Assembly (NCBI RefSeq): GCF_001625195.1
Contig: NC_054389.1
Location: 2,351,001 to 2,415,000 of the forward strand
Direction: 5' to 3'
Length of the DNA: 64,000 nucleotides
Origin: Drechmeria coniospora
Taxonomy: Eukaryota; Ascomycota; Sordariomycetes; Hypocreales; Ophiocordycipitaceae
The notes beneath the pieces are model-generated. The model did no database searches and was not told the origin of the DNA. It saw only the letters and a program-made list of their open reading frames with translations. A program made the translations under genes and the position numbers. Shown here piece after piece: positions 10,784-21,743 of the stretch. How positions within the stretch are numbered: the stretch's first letter is position 1; each line of letters begins with the position of its first letter.

Positions 10784-13416
10784 ATGGCGGCAAGAATGAT
10801 GGGCTCCGGCCACATGCCTCCGGTCCCCAACCGCGAGGACATCAGCGCTACGTGATTTGCCCCGATGCCCCCGTGCCACCCGCAAGCTCGTCGTCGCCTG
10901 ACATGACTCGCAGCTGGAACTACCTTCAATCGGGCATCAAACGCATCATGACGGAGCTGGAGCAAGGCATCGACATGCAAATGTACATGGGAGTATACAC
11001 GTCCGTCTCGCCCTCGCCGCTGCGGCGTCCCCGGCCGCTCGCCCCTCGACCCTGCTGACCGACCTCCTTTCCCAGCGCCGTCCACAACTTCTGCACCTCG
11101 CAAAAGGCTGTCGGCCTCACCGGTCCCGCCATGCACTCGAACCATCGCGGAGGTACCCCTCCCCTGCGTCTTTTCGGCCCTGCCTCCTTCGGCCCGCCCT
11201 GCTTCCCATTCCTGCCCACCTCCTGCTCTCCGCCGCTTCGTCCGGCCATCTCCGCTGACCGTCGTCGTCCCTCCGCAGCCCACCTTCTCGGCGAGGAGCT
11301 CTACAACAACCTCATCGCCTTCCTGAAAACCCATCTCCTCGAGCTTTACGAGGAGTCCAAGCTGCACACCGAGGAGGCTCTGCTCTCCTACTACATCAAG
11401 GAGTGGAACCGATATACCACCGCCGCCAAGTACATCCACCACCTTTTCCGGTATCTGAACCGTCATTGGGTCAAGCGGGAGATTGACGAGGGAAAGAAGA
11501 ACGTCTACGACGTCTACACCCTCCACCTCGTCCAATGGCGCAAGGTGCTCTTCCAAAAAGTCTCGGGCAAGGTCATGGACGCCGTCCTCAAGCTCGTCGA
11601 GAAGCAACGCAACGGAGAGACCATCGAGCACCGCCGCATCAAGCAGGTCGTCGATTCCTTCGTCTCCTTGGGCCTCGATGAAGCCGACCCGACAAAGTCA
11701 ACCCTCGACGTCTACCGTATCCACTTCGAGCGCCCCTTCCTCGCCGCCACCAAGGAGTTCTACCAAGCCGAGTCGAAGCAGTTCGTCGCCGAAAACAGCG
11801 TGGTCGAGTACATGAAGAAGGCCGAGTCTCGCCTGCGCGAGGAGGAGGAGAGGGTCGAGATGTATCTCCACCACGACATCGCCGTCCCCCTGAAGCGCTG
11901 CTGCAACGTCGCCCTCATCGCCGAGCACACGACGCTCCTGCGCGAAGAGTTCCAGGTCCTGCTCGACACCGATCGCGAGGAGGACATGGCCCGCATGTAC
12001 CGGCTGCTGTCCCGCATCCCCGACGGCCTGGAGCCGCTGAGGACAAGGTTCGAGGCCCACGTCCGCAACGCCGGTCTCGCCGCCGTCCAGAAGATTCAAA
12101 CGTCGGAGGGCGACAAGCTGGAGCCCCAAGTCTACGTCGAAGCCCTCCTCGAGGTCCACCTGCAGTACCGGCTCCTCGTCAAGAAGGCCTTCAACGACGA
12201 GGCCGAGTTCACCCGCTCCATGGACAATGCCTGCCGAGAGTTCGTCAACCGGAACGAGGTCTGCAAGTCGGCCTCGAACAAGTCGCCCGAGCTGCTCGCC
12301 AAGTACACCGACATCCTCTTGCGCAAGAGCAGCACGAGCATCGACGAGTCCGACCTCGAGCGCATCCTCACCCAGATCATGGTCATCTTCCGATACATCG
12401 AGGACAAGGACGTCTTTCAGAAATTCTACTCGCGAATGCTGGCCAGGCGCCTCGTCCACAGCCACTCGTCCTCGGACGACGCCGAGACCAGCATGATCAG
12501 CAAGCTGAAGGAGGCCTGCGGCTTCGAGTACACCAACAAGCTGCAGCGCATGTTCCAGGACATGCAGATCTCCAAGGACCTGAACAGGGAGTTTGCCGAT
12601 CACCTCTCGGGTCTCGGCTCCACCACTCGCTTGGATTCCACCTTCTCCATCCTCGGCACCGGCTTCTGGCCCCTCACCCCGCCGAGCACGCACTTTCACC
12701 CGCCCGCCGAGGTCACCTTCGAGGTCGAACGTTTTGCCCGTTTCTACAAGCACAAGCACGACGGCCGAAAGCTGACGTGGCTGTGGCACCTCTGCAAGGG
12801 CGAGATACGCACCAACTACTGCCGCGCCAGCAAGACGCCCTTCACCTTCCAGGTCTCGGCCTATCAGATGGCCATCCTCCTCCTCTTCAACGAGAAGGAG
12901 ACGTACACGTACGAGGACATTCTGAGCGCCACCCAGCTCAGCAACGAGGTCCTCGATCAGTCGCTCGCCGTCATTCTCAAGGCCAAGGTCCTGCTCATGC
13001 CGGGTGCCGCCGGCGAGAAGCCTGGCGCCGGCAAGACGTTCACTCTCAACTACGACTTTCGGAGCAAGAAGATTCGAGTCAACCTGAACCTGGGCGGTAT
13101 GAAGGAGTCGAAGCAGGAGGAGGCCGAGACGAACAGGACGATTGAGGAGGATCGCAAGCTGGTCCTTCAAGTGAGTATCGGCGTCTCATGCCAGAACGCG
13201 GCCGGCCATGGGCTAACAGCGGAACAGTCGGCCATCGTGCGCATAATGAAGGCGCGGAAGAAGATGAAGCACTCGCAGCTCGTCAGCGAAACCATCCACC
13301 ACATCCGCTCTCGCTTTGTTCCCAAGGTGAGCGACATCAAAAAGTGCATAGAAATCCTCCTCGACAAGGAATACCTAGAGCGTCTGGATGAGGACGAGCT
13401 TGGTTATCTGGCCTAG
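10784..13416 (+). CDS. cul-1: Cullin-1 (SCF ubiquitin ligase scaffold)
   Basis: The spliced product is 770 residues. Exons are 10784-10851, 10914-11000, 11076-11152, 11279-13170 and 13228-13416. The joins restore the conserved Cul1 N-terminus (SATWNYLQSGIKRIM, MGVYTAVHNFCTSQKA, NHRGAHLLGEELY). Cullin repeats follow, then the cullin homology domain (FQKFYSRMLARRLV, STFSILGTGFWPL). The C-terminal winged helix has IVRIMKARKKMKH with the predicted NEDD8 acceptor Lys716, and the chain ends in YLA as Cul1 proteins do. It scaffolds Skp1/F-box and Rbx1 to ubiquitinate substrates. The donors of introns 1 and 2 (GTGATT, GTCCGT) are atypical but demanded by the protein frame. The last intron is 57 nt with no in-frame stop, so retention would add 19 residues. 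Alternative downstream ATGs (10796, 10799, 10814 area) cannot be excluded. Confidence 0.96.
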
Positions 13417-13929
13417 GGAGGAAGGCCCTTTCAACGGCGACGTATCCGTTCAGCGGCCTCGGCGTTCCGGTCCCAAGACTCCGATAGCATCAGCGTTCTT
13501 GTCATTCGCGGTGGCGTTGCCAGTATGGAGCCGGGGCAGGGGACTAGGGATAATGTCGTCATTAGAAGTCTGGCGTGTAAACAGATGTCCTGGTGAAGCG
13601 GCGATGGCTACCATAGATGCGACACTATTTACCCATTTTGTCCCTATTATACCAACGATCACATCCAGGGGCTGCATTCACAAGGTTTCCCCGGCGTCAA
13701 CACAAGGGGAGGGGCGGGCGCTACAGCGAGACTCATTGAATCAATATTCCGAGGGCGCAAGCGGCATGAAAAGGATGGATGATCAAGGTGATTATGCAAA
13801 ATGAAAATATGCCTCCGCATGACTAGATATACAGCAATCCGATGACTGATAAATTGTCCTGCATCGCATGTCCTCGCCTTGATTCCGTCGCGGCCCGAAC
13901 AAAAGCAACACGCAAGAACAATTTTTCAT
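13417..13929. other. Convergent 3' region between cullin-1 and AVL9
   Basis: About 510 bases separate the two stop codons. It should hold both 3' UTRs. No gene or repeat was recognised. Confidence 0.6.
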
Positions 13930-16900
13930 TCATCCATGCGTTTCCTTCTCTTGAGCGTCCCCACCTTTCGAGGCATCGTTGTTCGCTGTGTCCTCCTTCA
14001 CGACGTCTTTGGTGGCGTCCTCGTCTGTGGAATCTGCCTTTATGACATCCTCGTTCGTAGATTCCTCCTTGGTAGGATCCTCATTCGCCGTGTTCCCCTT
14101 CGTGGGGTCCTTCTCCATGGAGTCTTCCTCCATAGAGTCGTCCTCCGGAGAGTCTTCCTTCATGGAGTCCTTCATAGAGTCCCCCTTTAAAGAGGATTCG
14201 TTCACGGAATTCTCTTTTTTGGAGTCCTCCTTTATAGAGTTCTCCGTTACAGAGTCCTCCTTCGCGGAGTCCTCCTTTACAGAGTCCTCCTTTATAGAGT
14301 CCTCCTTTACAGAGTCCTCCTTCACGGAGTCCTCTTTCATAGAGCTCTCCTCTATAGTGTCCATCTTTATAGATTTCTCCTTGATTGAGTCCTCTTCCAA
14401 AGATTGCTCCTTGATTGAGTCCTCCTTCAAAGAGATCTCCTTCAAAGAGTCCCCCTTCGTCGAGTCCTCATTCTTGGAGTCCTCCTTCGTGACATCCTGC
14501 TTCATGACATCCTCTTTCGTGGCATCCTCCTTTGTGACATCCTGCTTCGTGACATTCTCCTTCGTGACATCCTCCTTCGTGACATTCTCCTTCGTGACAT
14601 CCTCCTTCGTGACATCCTTCGTGAAATTCTGCTTCGTGGCGTCCTTCGTGGCATCCTGCTTCGTGACATCCACCTTTGCCGAGTCCTCCATCATGGCATC
14701 CTCGTCGTTGGTGGTACCCCCTATCGTGGAAACCTCGCCCGTAGTCTTCCCCATCGTGGAATCCGATGTCGTGGTGTCCCTCGTCACGTCATCCTCAACT
14801 TTGGAGTCCGGCTTCGTGGAATTCTCTTTCGCAATGTCCCTCTTCGCGGTATCCTCATTCGTAGCGTCCACCGTGATGTCGTGATGCACGGTCGAGGTGC
14901 CGACAACCTCCTGACTTTGAAACCCATCGTTCTTCCCGGCAACAGCTAGAGATTTTGCGTTCCCCGCCGGTGTGTCCGTGTCCTTTGCTTTGGCGGCACC
15001 CGTCGTTTGAGTCTCCCGCGCTGTCTTCGGGGACGGAGGGGCTTCGTGCGATTCGTTCCCTTCCGAGAGGAGGACCTCGCTAAAGGCCGCCTGCGCCGGA
15101 GACTGTTTAGGAGCATCGTGTAATTCGCTCGATTCCGAGAGGATGCTCTCGCTAAAGCTCGCCTGCGTCGGCGGCCGTTTAGGAGCGTCGTGCGATTTTC
15201 TCGCTTCCGAGAGGATGCTCTCGCTAAAGCTCGCTTGCGTTGGCGGTCGTTTGGGGGAGTAGTCCGTCGATGTGACCTTTTCCTGTCGCGGCGAGCTGCC
15301 TACCTGCTTACCCTTTCCGACGGGACTGCTGGCCGTGAAAGTAGTCTGGCTTGGCTTAGGCGATGGCTTCTTGCCCCAGCCCTGGCCCCAGCCGCCCGTC
15401 TTGCGTTTCTCGCCTGCCCAGCTGGCCCAGCTAGACATGTAAGCGGTTGCCCTTGAGCCCATCGACTGGGCCGCCTGTTGTTTCTCGTCAAGGGACTTGA
15501 CGTTTTCGGTCTTGACATCATCGCCTCTGCGTCGCTGAGACTCGCGCAAGTATTCCATGTCCGAGTACAGCTTGTTGAACATGGTGGAAGCTTTCTCGCG
15601 GCCGACTGCAATGTTGCGCCCCAGAATTTCGCGGCCTTGGGCGAAGCGCTCATCGAGATGAAGATCCTTGACCTGCTCGGCAATGCGTCGTTGGACGTCA
15701 TCGACGGTAAGGCCACCAGCGCAGGGGTGCTTCGGCTCCGAGACGGCAAACAGGTTCGAATCGGTGACGTCGTTCCAAATGCGGTAGTTTTCGGTGCGAA
15801 TCCAGGCGTTTACCCAGTCCAAGCCGAAATCCGTGGCTGGGTCGTCGTTGGCTCCGAGTCCCTTGGCGTCTTCCGGGTTGGCGGCGAGGAAGTTGTGGAA
15901 CTTGACTGCGGATATCAAGCCCAAGATGTACGACTCGAACTGGGATCGAATGAACTCTTCGCTTCCGACGTACTTCATCGTGCTGGGCCTGCTGGGGTTC
16001 GCCTCGTCCCATGTCTCGTTGATCTCTTGCGTCAGGTAGTCTATCCATCTTCGGTCGGCGGCGGTCAACGTCAACGCCGATTTCAGTGACGGCGAGATGA
16101 CGTTGACCGTGTCCTCGTCTAGGTTGATGAGTACGTCGCAGTACCGGTTCTTTTGCTGCAGCAAGAGGCAGTTTGTGCTGCCAACGAGGTACGACTTGGT
16201 GCCATGGTCGGCCAATATGTCGAGCTGCTGCAGGGGAGTGTAGGGGCCGAAAAAGCTACCCTGTTGGGGAACCGTCAGCCGGCAGGCTCGCTTAAGACGC
16301 GGGCGGGGAACGAGATCCCACCTTGCCAAAGATCTGCAGAGGGAGTCCCATGAAGGACAAGAGAGAGCTGCGGTTGCTGCTCTGCAGGCTCGTCGCCCGA
16401 ACGAGCGTCTTTTCGTAATTCGCCAGCTCGGGGTCGGCGCAGTCCTGCAGGTTGTGCAAGAGGCCTGGAATCAAGGAAATGAGAGAGAATTGGACCATGC
16501 AAAGCCGGTCACATCGGGAGCCGAAAAACAGCATCTGCCGAGGGTCAGCCTCTCATACTCGGGCCTTGGTCGGGATGGGGGCACAAGCCATACCTTGGGC
16601 TGAAGGAGGCAGCACTTGAGCAGGACGAGGGTTTGCCACTTGAACTCGTGGATGAGTTCGCGCAGACTCATGCCGAGGTATTCACCACGATCGATCTCCT
16701 TGCTCGTGACGCCTCGCTCCTTTTCTTCGGCCAGACTCTCCTGAAACCGCCGCAAGATTTCCGCATCGGCGAAATCACGCTGGGCAAACCAAGCTTGCGT
16801 GACAATGCTGAGTCGCTCGCGGAGCATGCCAAAGAGATGAGGGCTGTCGGCGATGACAACGACAGCCTTCTGGACGGTCGAGCGGGTGACGTCGGCCGGT

Positions 16901-17351
16901 CGGTTGATGAGCTGCGAGGCGTGGAGCTGCCGAGTGCATGAAATGCCGAAGAGGGAAGTGGCGGGCAACGACTCCGTCCTTGGCCGCAGCAGGGTAAAGT
17001 AGGAGAAGTCCTCCTCGGAACTGGACAGGGTATCTCGACGTCAGCGGCCCCGAGGTCGAGGTGCTCGTGGCAGGATGTGGGAGGAGAAGGGCAACGCACG
17101 CGTGGGCTCCATCGCTCAGAGCCATGAAGGGAAGGAGACCCCAGTCATACGCAACGGCCGGGTCGACGCCATCGTCGGCGCCGAACCAACTCTCGACCTC
17201 GGGGCCACGGGCATGATGAAAGCCGATGACGGTGACCAGAGGCGTGAAACTGGAACTAGACGGCGTGTCAGGTGGGTGTCGGGTGGAGGGGCCACAGTAC
17301 TGACCGTACCTCGGCCGAGTTCTGGGAGCCGATGTCCTCTTCGCCAGCCAT
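13930..17351 (-). CDS. AVL9: AVL9 late-secretory transport protein with giant repeat tail
   Basis: The product is 1057 residues from exons 17305-17351, 17100-17255, 16594-17020, 16322-16534 and 13930-16260, with introns of 49-79 nt. Conserved AVL9 blocks are FHHARGPEVESWFG, DWGLLPFMALSDGAHA, SEEDFSYFTLLRP, LFGISCTRQL, SYLVGSTNCLLLQQ, DRRWIDYLTQEIN, TMKYVGSEEFIRSQFE, FGLDWVNAW and CAGGLTVDDVQRR, spanning residues 1 to about 535. Avl9 belongs to the DENN-related longin group and acts in Golgi-to-surface traffic in yeast, where it is needed in vps1 apl2 backgrounds. Residues 535-800 are low-complexity and include three 24-residue repeats. Residues from about 805 to the end are degenerate pentapeptides around K-E-D-[SV]-[VIT], encoded by a 15-bp minisatellite. 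The tail roughly doubles the size of the conserved core. The first intron donor was placed at GTCAGT because only that keeps AEVRSSFTPLVTVIGF in frame. Confidence 0.93.
13979..14690 (-). repeat. 15-bp coding minisatellite (pentapeptide tail of AVL9)
   Basis: On the plus strand the unit reads like GTCCTCCTTC plus five variable bases, repeated dozens of times with substitutions. On the coding strand it encodes KEDSV, KEDSI, KEDVT and related units. Because the unit is a multiple of three, copy-number change keeps the frame, and the opposite strand also stays open. Confidence 0.92.
15037..15252 (-). repeat. 72-bp coding repeat, three copies, inside AVL9
   Basis: Copies begin near 15178, 15106 and 15037 on the plus strand. 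Each encodes 24 residues of the form PKRPPTQASFSES followed by ILSE and HDA. The two upstream-coding copies are closest to each other; the third is more diverged. Confidence 0.88.
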
Positions 17352-18125
17352 GCTACTGCTTCGGGGCTGCTTCGCGAATGCTCCGCGGCTAGTTTCACGG
17401 CTGATGCTTGACGACGGCGGCCTCCCAGCAGCGGCTTCGATAGTTGGAGTATGAAGAGGGGGCGAGGGCTTCAACCAGCTGGCTACGCTCTACCCATGCG
17501 CTTCACGCGGCGAACGAAGCTTCCCTTGTTTGGAGGCGACAGGGCGGAGGGGGAGACGTTTCGGGCCGGACTTGGGCGGCAGCGGTTCGATGCTCGATCT
17601 GGACACGACACGGGGTTCGTTCCGGTATGCACGCGTGGTGTGCGTCGTCGTAAGGCAAGCGTCGTCGGGGGGGGGTGGCAGGACGGCGGTCGAGCTTCGG
17701 ATCGGACGAGCGAAAGTTTCTAGGCAGAGGTTGCGTAGCAATGCAAGGTGAGTTGTCAAGGCGGCGAACGCTACCGCATAGGTGCTCGGAATACCAGGCC
17801 CTGCAGGGTCCAGGGATGCGATGGACGGCGACGGGCAGGACGGATGGTGATGGTGAGGGTTGGATTGGACGGTGCCGATTACTCGCCGACGAAGAGGGTC
17901 GGAGGGTAGCTGGTTGGAAAAATGGATCCGGCCGTCGTCGGTCGACTCTGGTTGGGTACACGTACGCTGCTCGGGAGGTCGATGGGGATAATTCGGCGGG
18001 TCGAGAAGGGCATGATTATCTTGTCGTCGTCGTGGAGAGGGTAACGTACGTGTGTATAAGTGTGGCCGTATGCGTGCGTATACTCGTACGGCTACAAGCA
18101 CGCATAGACCTGCTATACACACTCA

Positions 18126-18165
18126 CGGGATGGGATGGATGGATGGATGGATGGATGGATGATGG
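18126..18165. repeat. GGAT tetranucleotide microsatellite
   Basis: A run of about eight GGAT units is followed by interrupted GGAT copies to about 18200. It lies in the intergenic DNA upstream of AVL9. Confidence 0.85.
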
Positions 18166-18992
18166 CTAGATGGATGGATCATGGATGGACGGGTGGTGGG
18201 AGCCGGCCTGCCAGCCTGCCAGTGCCAGGTGGGTTGGTGAGGATGGAGGTTGCACGGATCAGCAATTGCCAAGTCAGCAGCAACGGCACCACCAACCGGA
18301 GGCTGCCAGGTAATAGGTTAGTTCCCTAGTACAGCGCTCCGTAAAACCACCAGTGCCACGAGCAGTTTAGCAGGTTGTTGAGTGCGGGTAATTAGCTTAG
18401 CTGTGGGTTGGCCGCGGTGCCGGCAAGCTTGGAGCTACTACTTGGCTTTCCGCGCCGAGCTAGGGCTCGGTACCAAGCCCACTCGGTACGGTAATTCATT
18501 GTCGTTGGCGCGTTTCATACAAGTGCGTACGCCGCCCATGTACAGGTACGCTGCATTCCGCAAGCACTCAACACACGCAGGAGTACCGATACTTGTGCCG
18601 GGGAATTGGGCTTGCATTGGAAAATTACATGCAAGTAAGTACTTGCGCGATCGCGGGGCTGGAACTCGGTGCAAGATGTGAGTGCCTTACTTGCACCTAC
18701 AGCTACACCTGCTGTACTGTACACTTGCTTACTAGGTACCTGTGCACCCATCAGCTACGTACAGTACTTTCCTGTATTCCGCACACATAAGTACTAGGTA
18801 CACTCACTTACTCATGCAACTACTCCGTACTTGCACAAGTATGCCAGTGCTGCACACTTACTGTACTTACTCCGTACATGTACAGTAGGTGTGCTCCGTA
18901 TTTACGGCACACTGATGGTAGGTTCAGCGTACTTACACTTACAGTCAAAGTACCTAGTACTTCATACTGCATACACTGATACCGGACTGCCG

Positions 18993-19060
18993 TACTTGCA
19001 TGCGTGCCTACTTGCATGCGTGCCTACTTGCATGTGTACTTGCCTACTTGCATGTGTACC
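18993..19060. repeat. 16-bp minisatellite, about four copies
   Basis: The unit TACTTGCATGCGTGCC occurs at 18993-19008 and 19009-19024. Two diverged copies with TACTTGCATGTGTAC follow to 19060. It lies in the gene-free gap. Confidence 0.88.
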
Positions 19061-21709
19061 CAGCAGGAGGGAGCAAAACACATCATCGTCGCCATGGGCG
19101 AGTTTCACGATTCACCCTCCGGCTCTCGACACATCGACAATCCCAAACTCTCCACTCCACTGGCAAACAAAAGTTCCTCTCGGCCGAGGGAGACGAGGTT
19201 TTGGTCTTGGGCATGTACCGTGCGCATGGGGTCGACACACTTTCTTGGTACCAAACCAGCCTCCAGCGACGTGTCCTCGGTGTGCTGTACCGTAGGCGGC
19301 AGCACGAATAGGGTTGCAGATGGAGGGAGGCTGCATGTGCTCGCAACGACTTGCCAGCGTGACACGCATCACATGGAACCCCCATCGCAGTCGACGCAGG
19401 TATTTTCCCAGGCCGGTGGAAGCGGCAACCCGTTCATGCTCGTGATATGCAGATGATTGACGGGAGCCCACGCGGTGGTGCAACGTACGCACGATGGAAA
19501 CGGGTGGGCGTCTTGGAAGCCGTGCATGGTTGACCTGGCATCGATTCGTAGCATATGAGTGTATCTCGACAGCAGCTGGTTGTCGTGATCTTGCTAGCAA
19601 ATCGACACAGGTCGTCGACGGTGATGCTGCGGACGTATAGGGTAGCGGCAACAACTAGCCTCATTCTGGCCGCGAGATATTCGGCATGGCTATATGTACA
19701 AAGTACAACCGGTAGGCACGCCCAGCTACTGATTGGTGTGCCACCGCAAGCAGTAATAGGTGCCAAGTACGTACAGACGCATGCTGGTAAGCAAGCCTGC
19801 TGGGGATTGCGTTGGCACCTACGGCGTTCACGACGACAGATGCCAGGGGAAGGATGGGGTGGTGAGAGCCGAGACACGGGCGGCAAGTGTGGGCCACGAT
19901 AATCATGATCCATTTCGTCACGCTGACAGGTACCACTACACCATCCCCAAGCACGAACTGCGTACAGCAAGTACAGTACGTTGTATTCCTACAGCACGCA
20001 TGCAAGCGGATTCGTGCGAGTGATGAGCACGAAATCATGGTAATAATGAGTGCGTGCCACATGGGATGCGGAACAGCTGGGCGGAGCAGGGCCGTAGCGT
20101 GTCGGTGCGTGCCAAGAGCGAGCCAATAAGTGCAAGCACAGCGAACAACAACGTATCCCATGTGTGCTTGGAGATTGCTCCGCAATGCAATCATATGCCG
20201 AGCGCATTGCATGTACTTACTTGTATGCTCTTACTTGTACATTTACATGTACACCAAGGTGTTTACCAAGAAGGTACGGAGTGCTCCGTAATACATTTTC
20301 AGGTATGGATATCGTGCACACATATTTAGATGCAACGTGCATTCTCGGTCAGGAGCGCTCAGGAGGGCTCACACGTACATGCACGTACTGTAGTTGTAGG
20401 TGTCAAGCGCCATAAGCACTGATCAGTACGAGCACATGTCGCCTGCTAGTGGGCAGCACATGTACAAAGATTAGTGCCCGACTCCAACCGACCAACCTAC
20501 TGTGCATGCAAGTACTGTACTTACATATATATTCAGGTTTATTAGTCTATATGCAGCCTTAGGGGCTATGCAAGTACTGTACATGCAGTCCCTTGGTACT
20601 TTCCTTTGAACCTGAGTGCGTGCCTCGGTACCAGAGGTGGAACCGCAGATCAAGTGCTCTGTGCATGTACATGTACATGATTCCCAGTACCATGGGCACA
20701 GATGTGGAAATCACTGATATTACGGATACAAGCACAAATAAAGTCGCGGGGCTGAGACATGTCACTGGCCGGCAGCAGGGCACGACGTACCTACTCCGTC
20801 CTCGTACATACTATACATAAGTACGGAGCAGGGAGTAATTACTTATAATACGGAGTAATACAGTACTTTTCCGAACCGTGCAGTACTCGCAGGTTGCCAG
20901 TGCAAGTAGGTAATTACTCATTACTCTCCGTTGGGAGAATCCACCAAGGGTGCGTACGTCTAGCCAGCACTCGCGTTCGCACCTTTGTGCGTTGGCAGCA
21001 CTTGTCGGAGCGGGCATGGCCTCGTCGTACTTGAGTGCTGCAAGGGCGTGCACGGGCGAGGAACCGCATAACATGCAGCACATATCGACGGCCACAGGTT
21101 CATGAAACCCACGCCCGCTCCAACAATCGGCCACGTGCGTTCCCCGTTCACCCAATTCAGGGTGGGGTGCTGGAGTTTGGACCGCTGTTGTGCGACCAAG
21201 TGTTGACGAGCTCGGTACGGAGTACCATTCGCCACCAGCCCGTGGGCTGCGACCGCGTACCTTGGGGTGCAGGTAAATGTACTCAAGTACGGAGTAATAG
21301 TGCCGTAATCCTACGTCCATTCGGAGCAATGCACTTGTGCACCGTACTTGGCAACTACTCGTACCAACAGCAGGCACTCGCAGTACATGAAGGTACCTAC
21401 TTGGTACCTAAGTACAGTAGGTAGGTACTTGCACGGAAGTACTCCGTACTCCGTAGGTGCCGTAGAATTCGTCAGTACTTCGATACGGCTACGAGGAGAG
21501 CCATGTCCACATGTGACGAGCATGCGCATGCTTCTGTTTTGTTGCACGCAGCTGCCGACGCCGTCGAGGGACCCGGGGACGGTGGACGTCGGCGCTGCAG
21601 CCTGCCGCGCAAACGACGGCGAAGGGGTGCAAGGGTGGGATGGAAGATAGGGGGGGGAGGGGGAACTGCGCGGACGGAGCGGCGAGGAGCGACGAGGTCC
21701 GTCAGGTCA

Positions 21710-21743
21710 CACCCGTACCCGCACCCGTACCCGCACCCGCACC
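21710..21743. repeat. CCCGTA/CCCGCA hexamer run
   Basis: About six hexamers alternate between CCCGTA and CCCGCA in a GC-rich island of the gene-free gap. It is not the fungal telomere unit CCCTAA. Confidence 0.8.

Noticed and set aside
9952..11058. 368-codon open frame before cullin-1
   Set aside because: It is P/S/R-rich, overlaps cullin exons 1 and 2 in another frame, and the cullin frame is strongly conserved there.
13979..14884. Plus-strand open frame of repeated SFTESS-like units
   Set aside because: It is the exact antisense of the AVL9 15-bp coding repeat, which stays open on both strands because of its period.
17580..17600. Possible tRNA B-box (GGTTCGAT)
   Set aside because: No matching A-box or cloverleaf could be drawn around it, and other TTCGA words in the gaps also fail.
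21710..21743. Possible interstitial telomere repeat
   Set aside because: The hexamers are CCCGTA/CCCGCA rather than CCCTAA and sit in a GC-rich island with other simple sequence.
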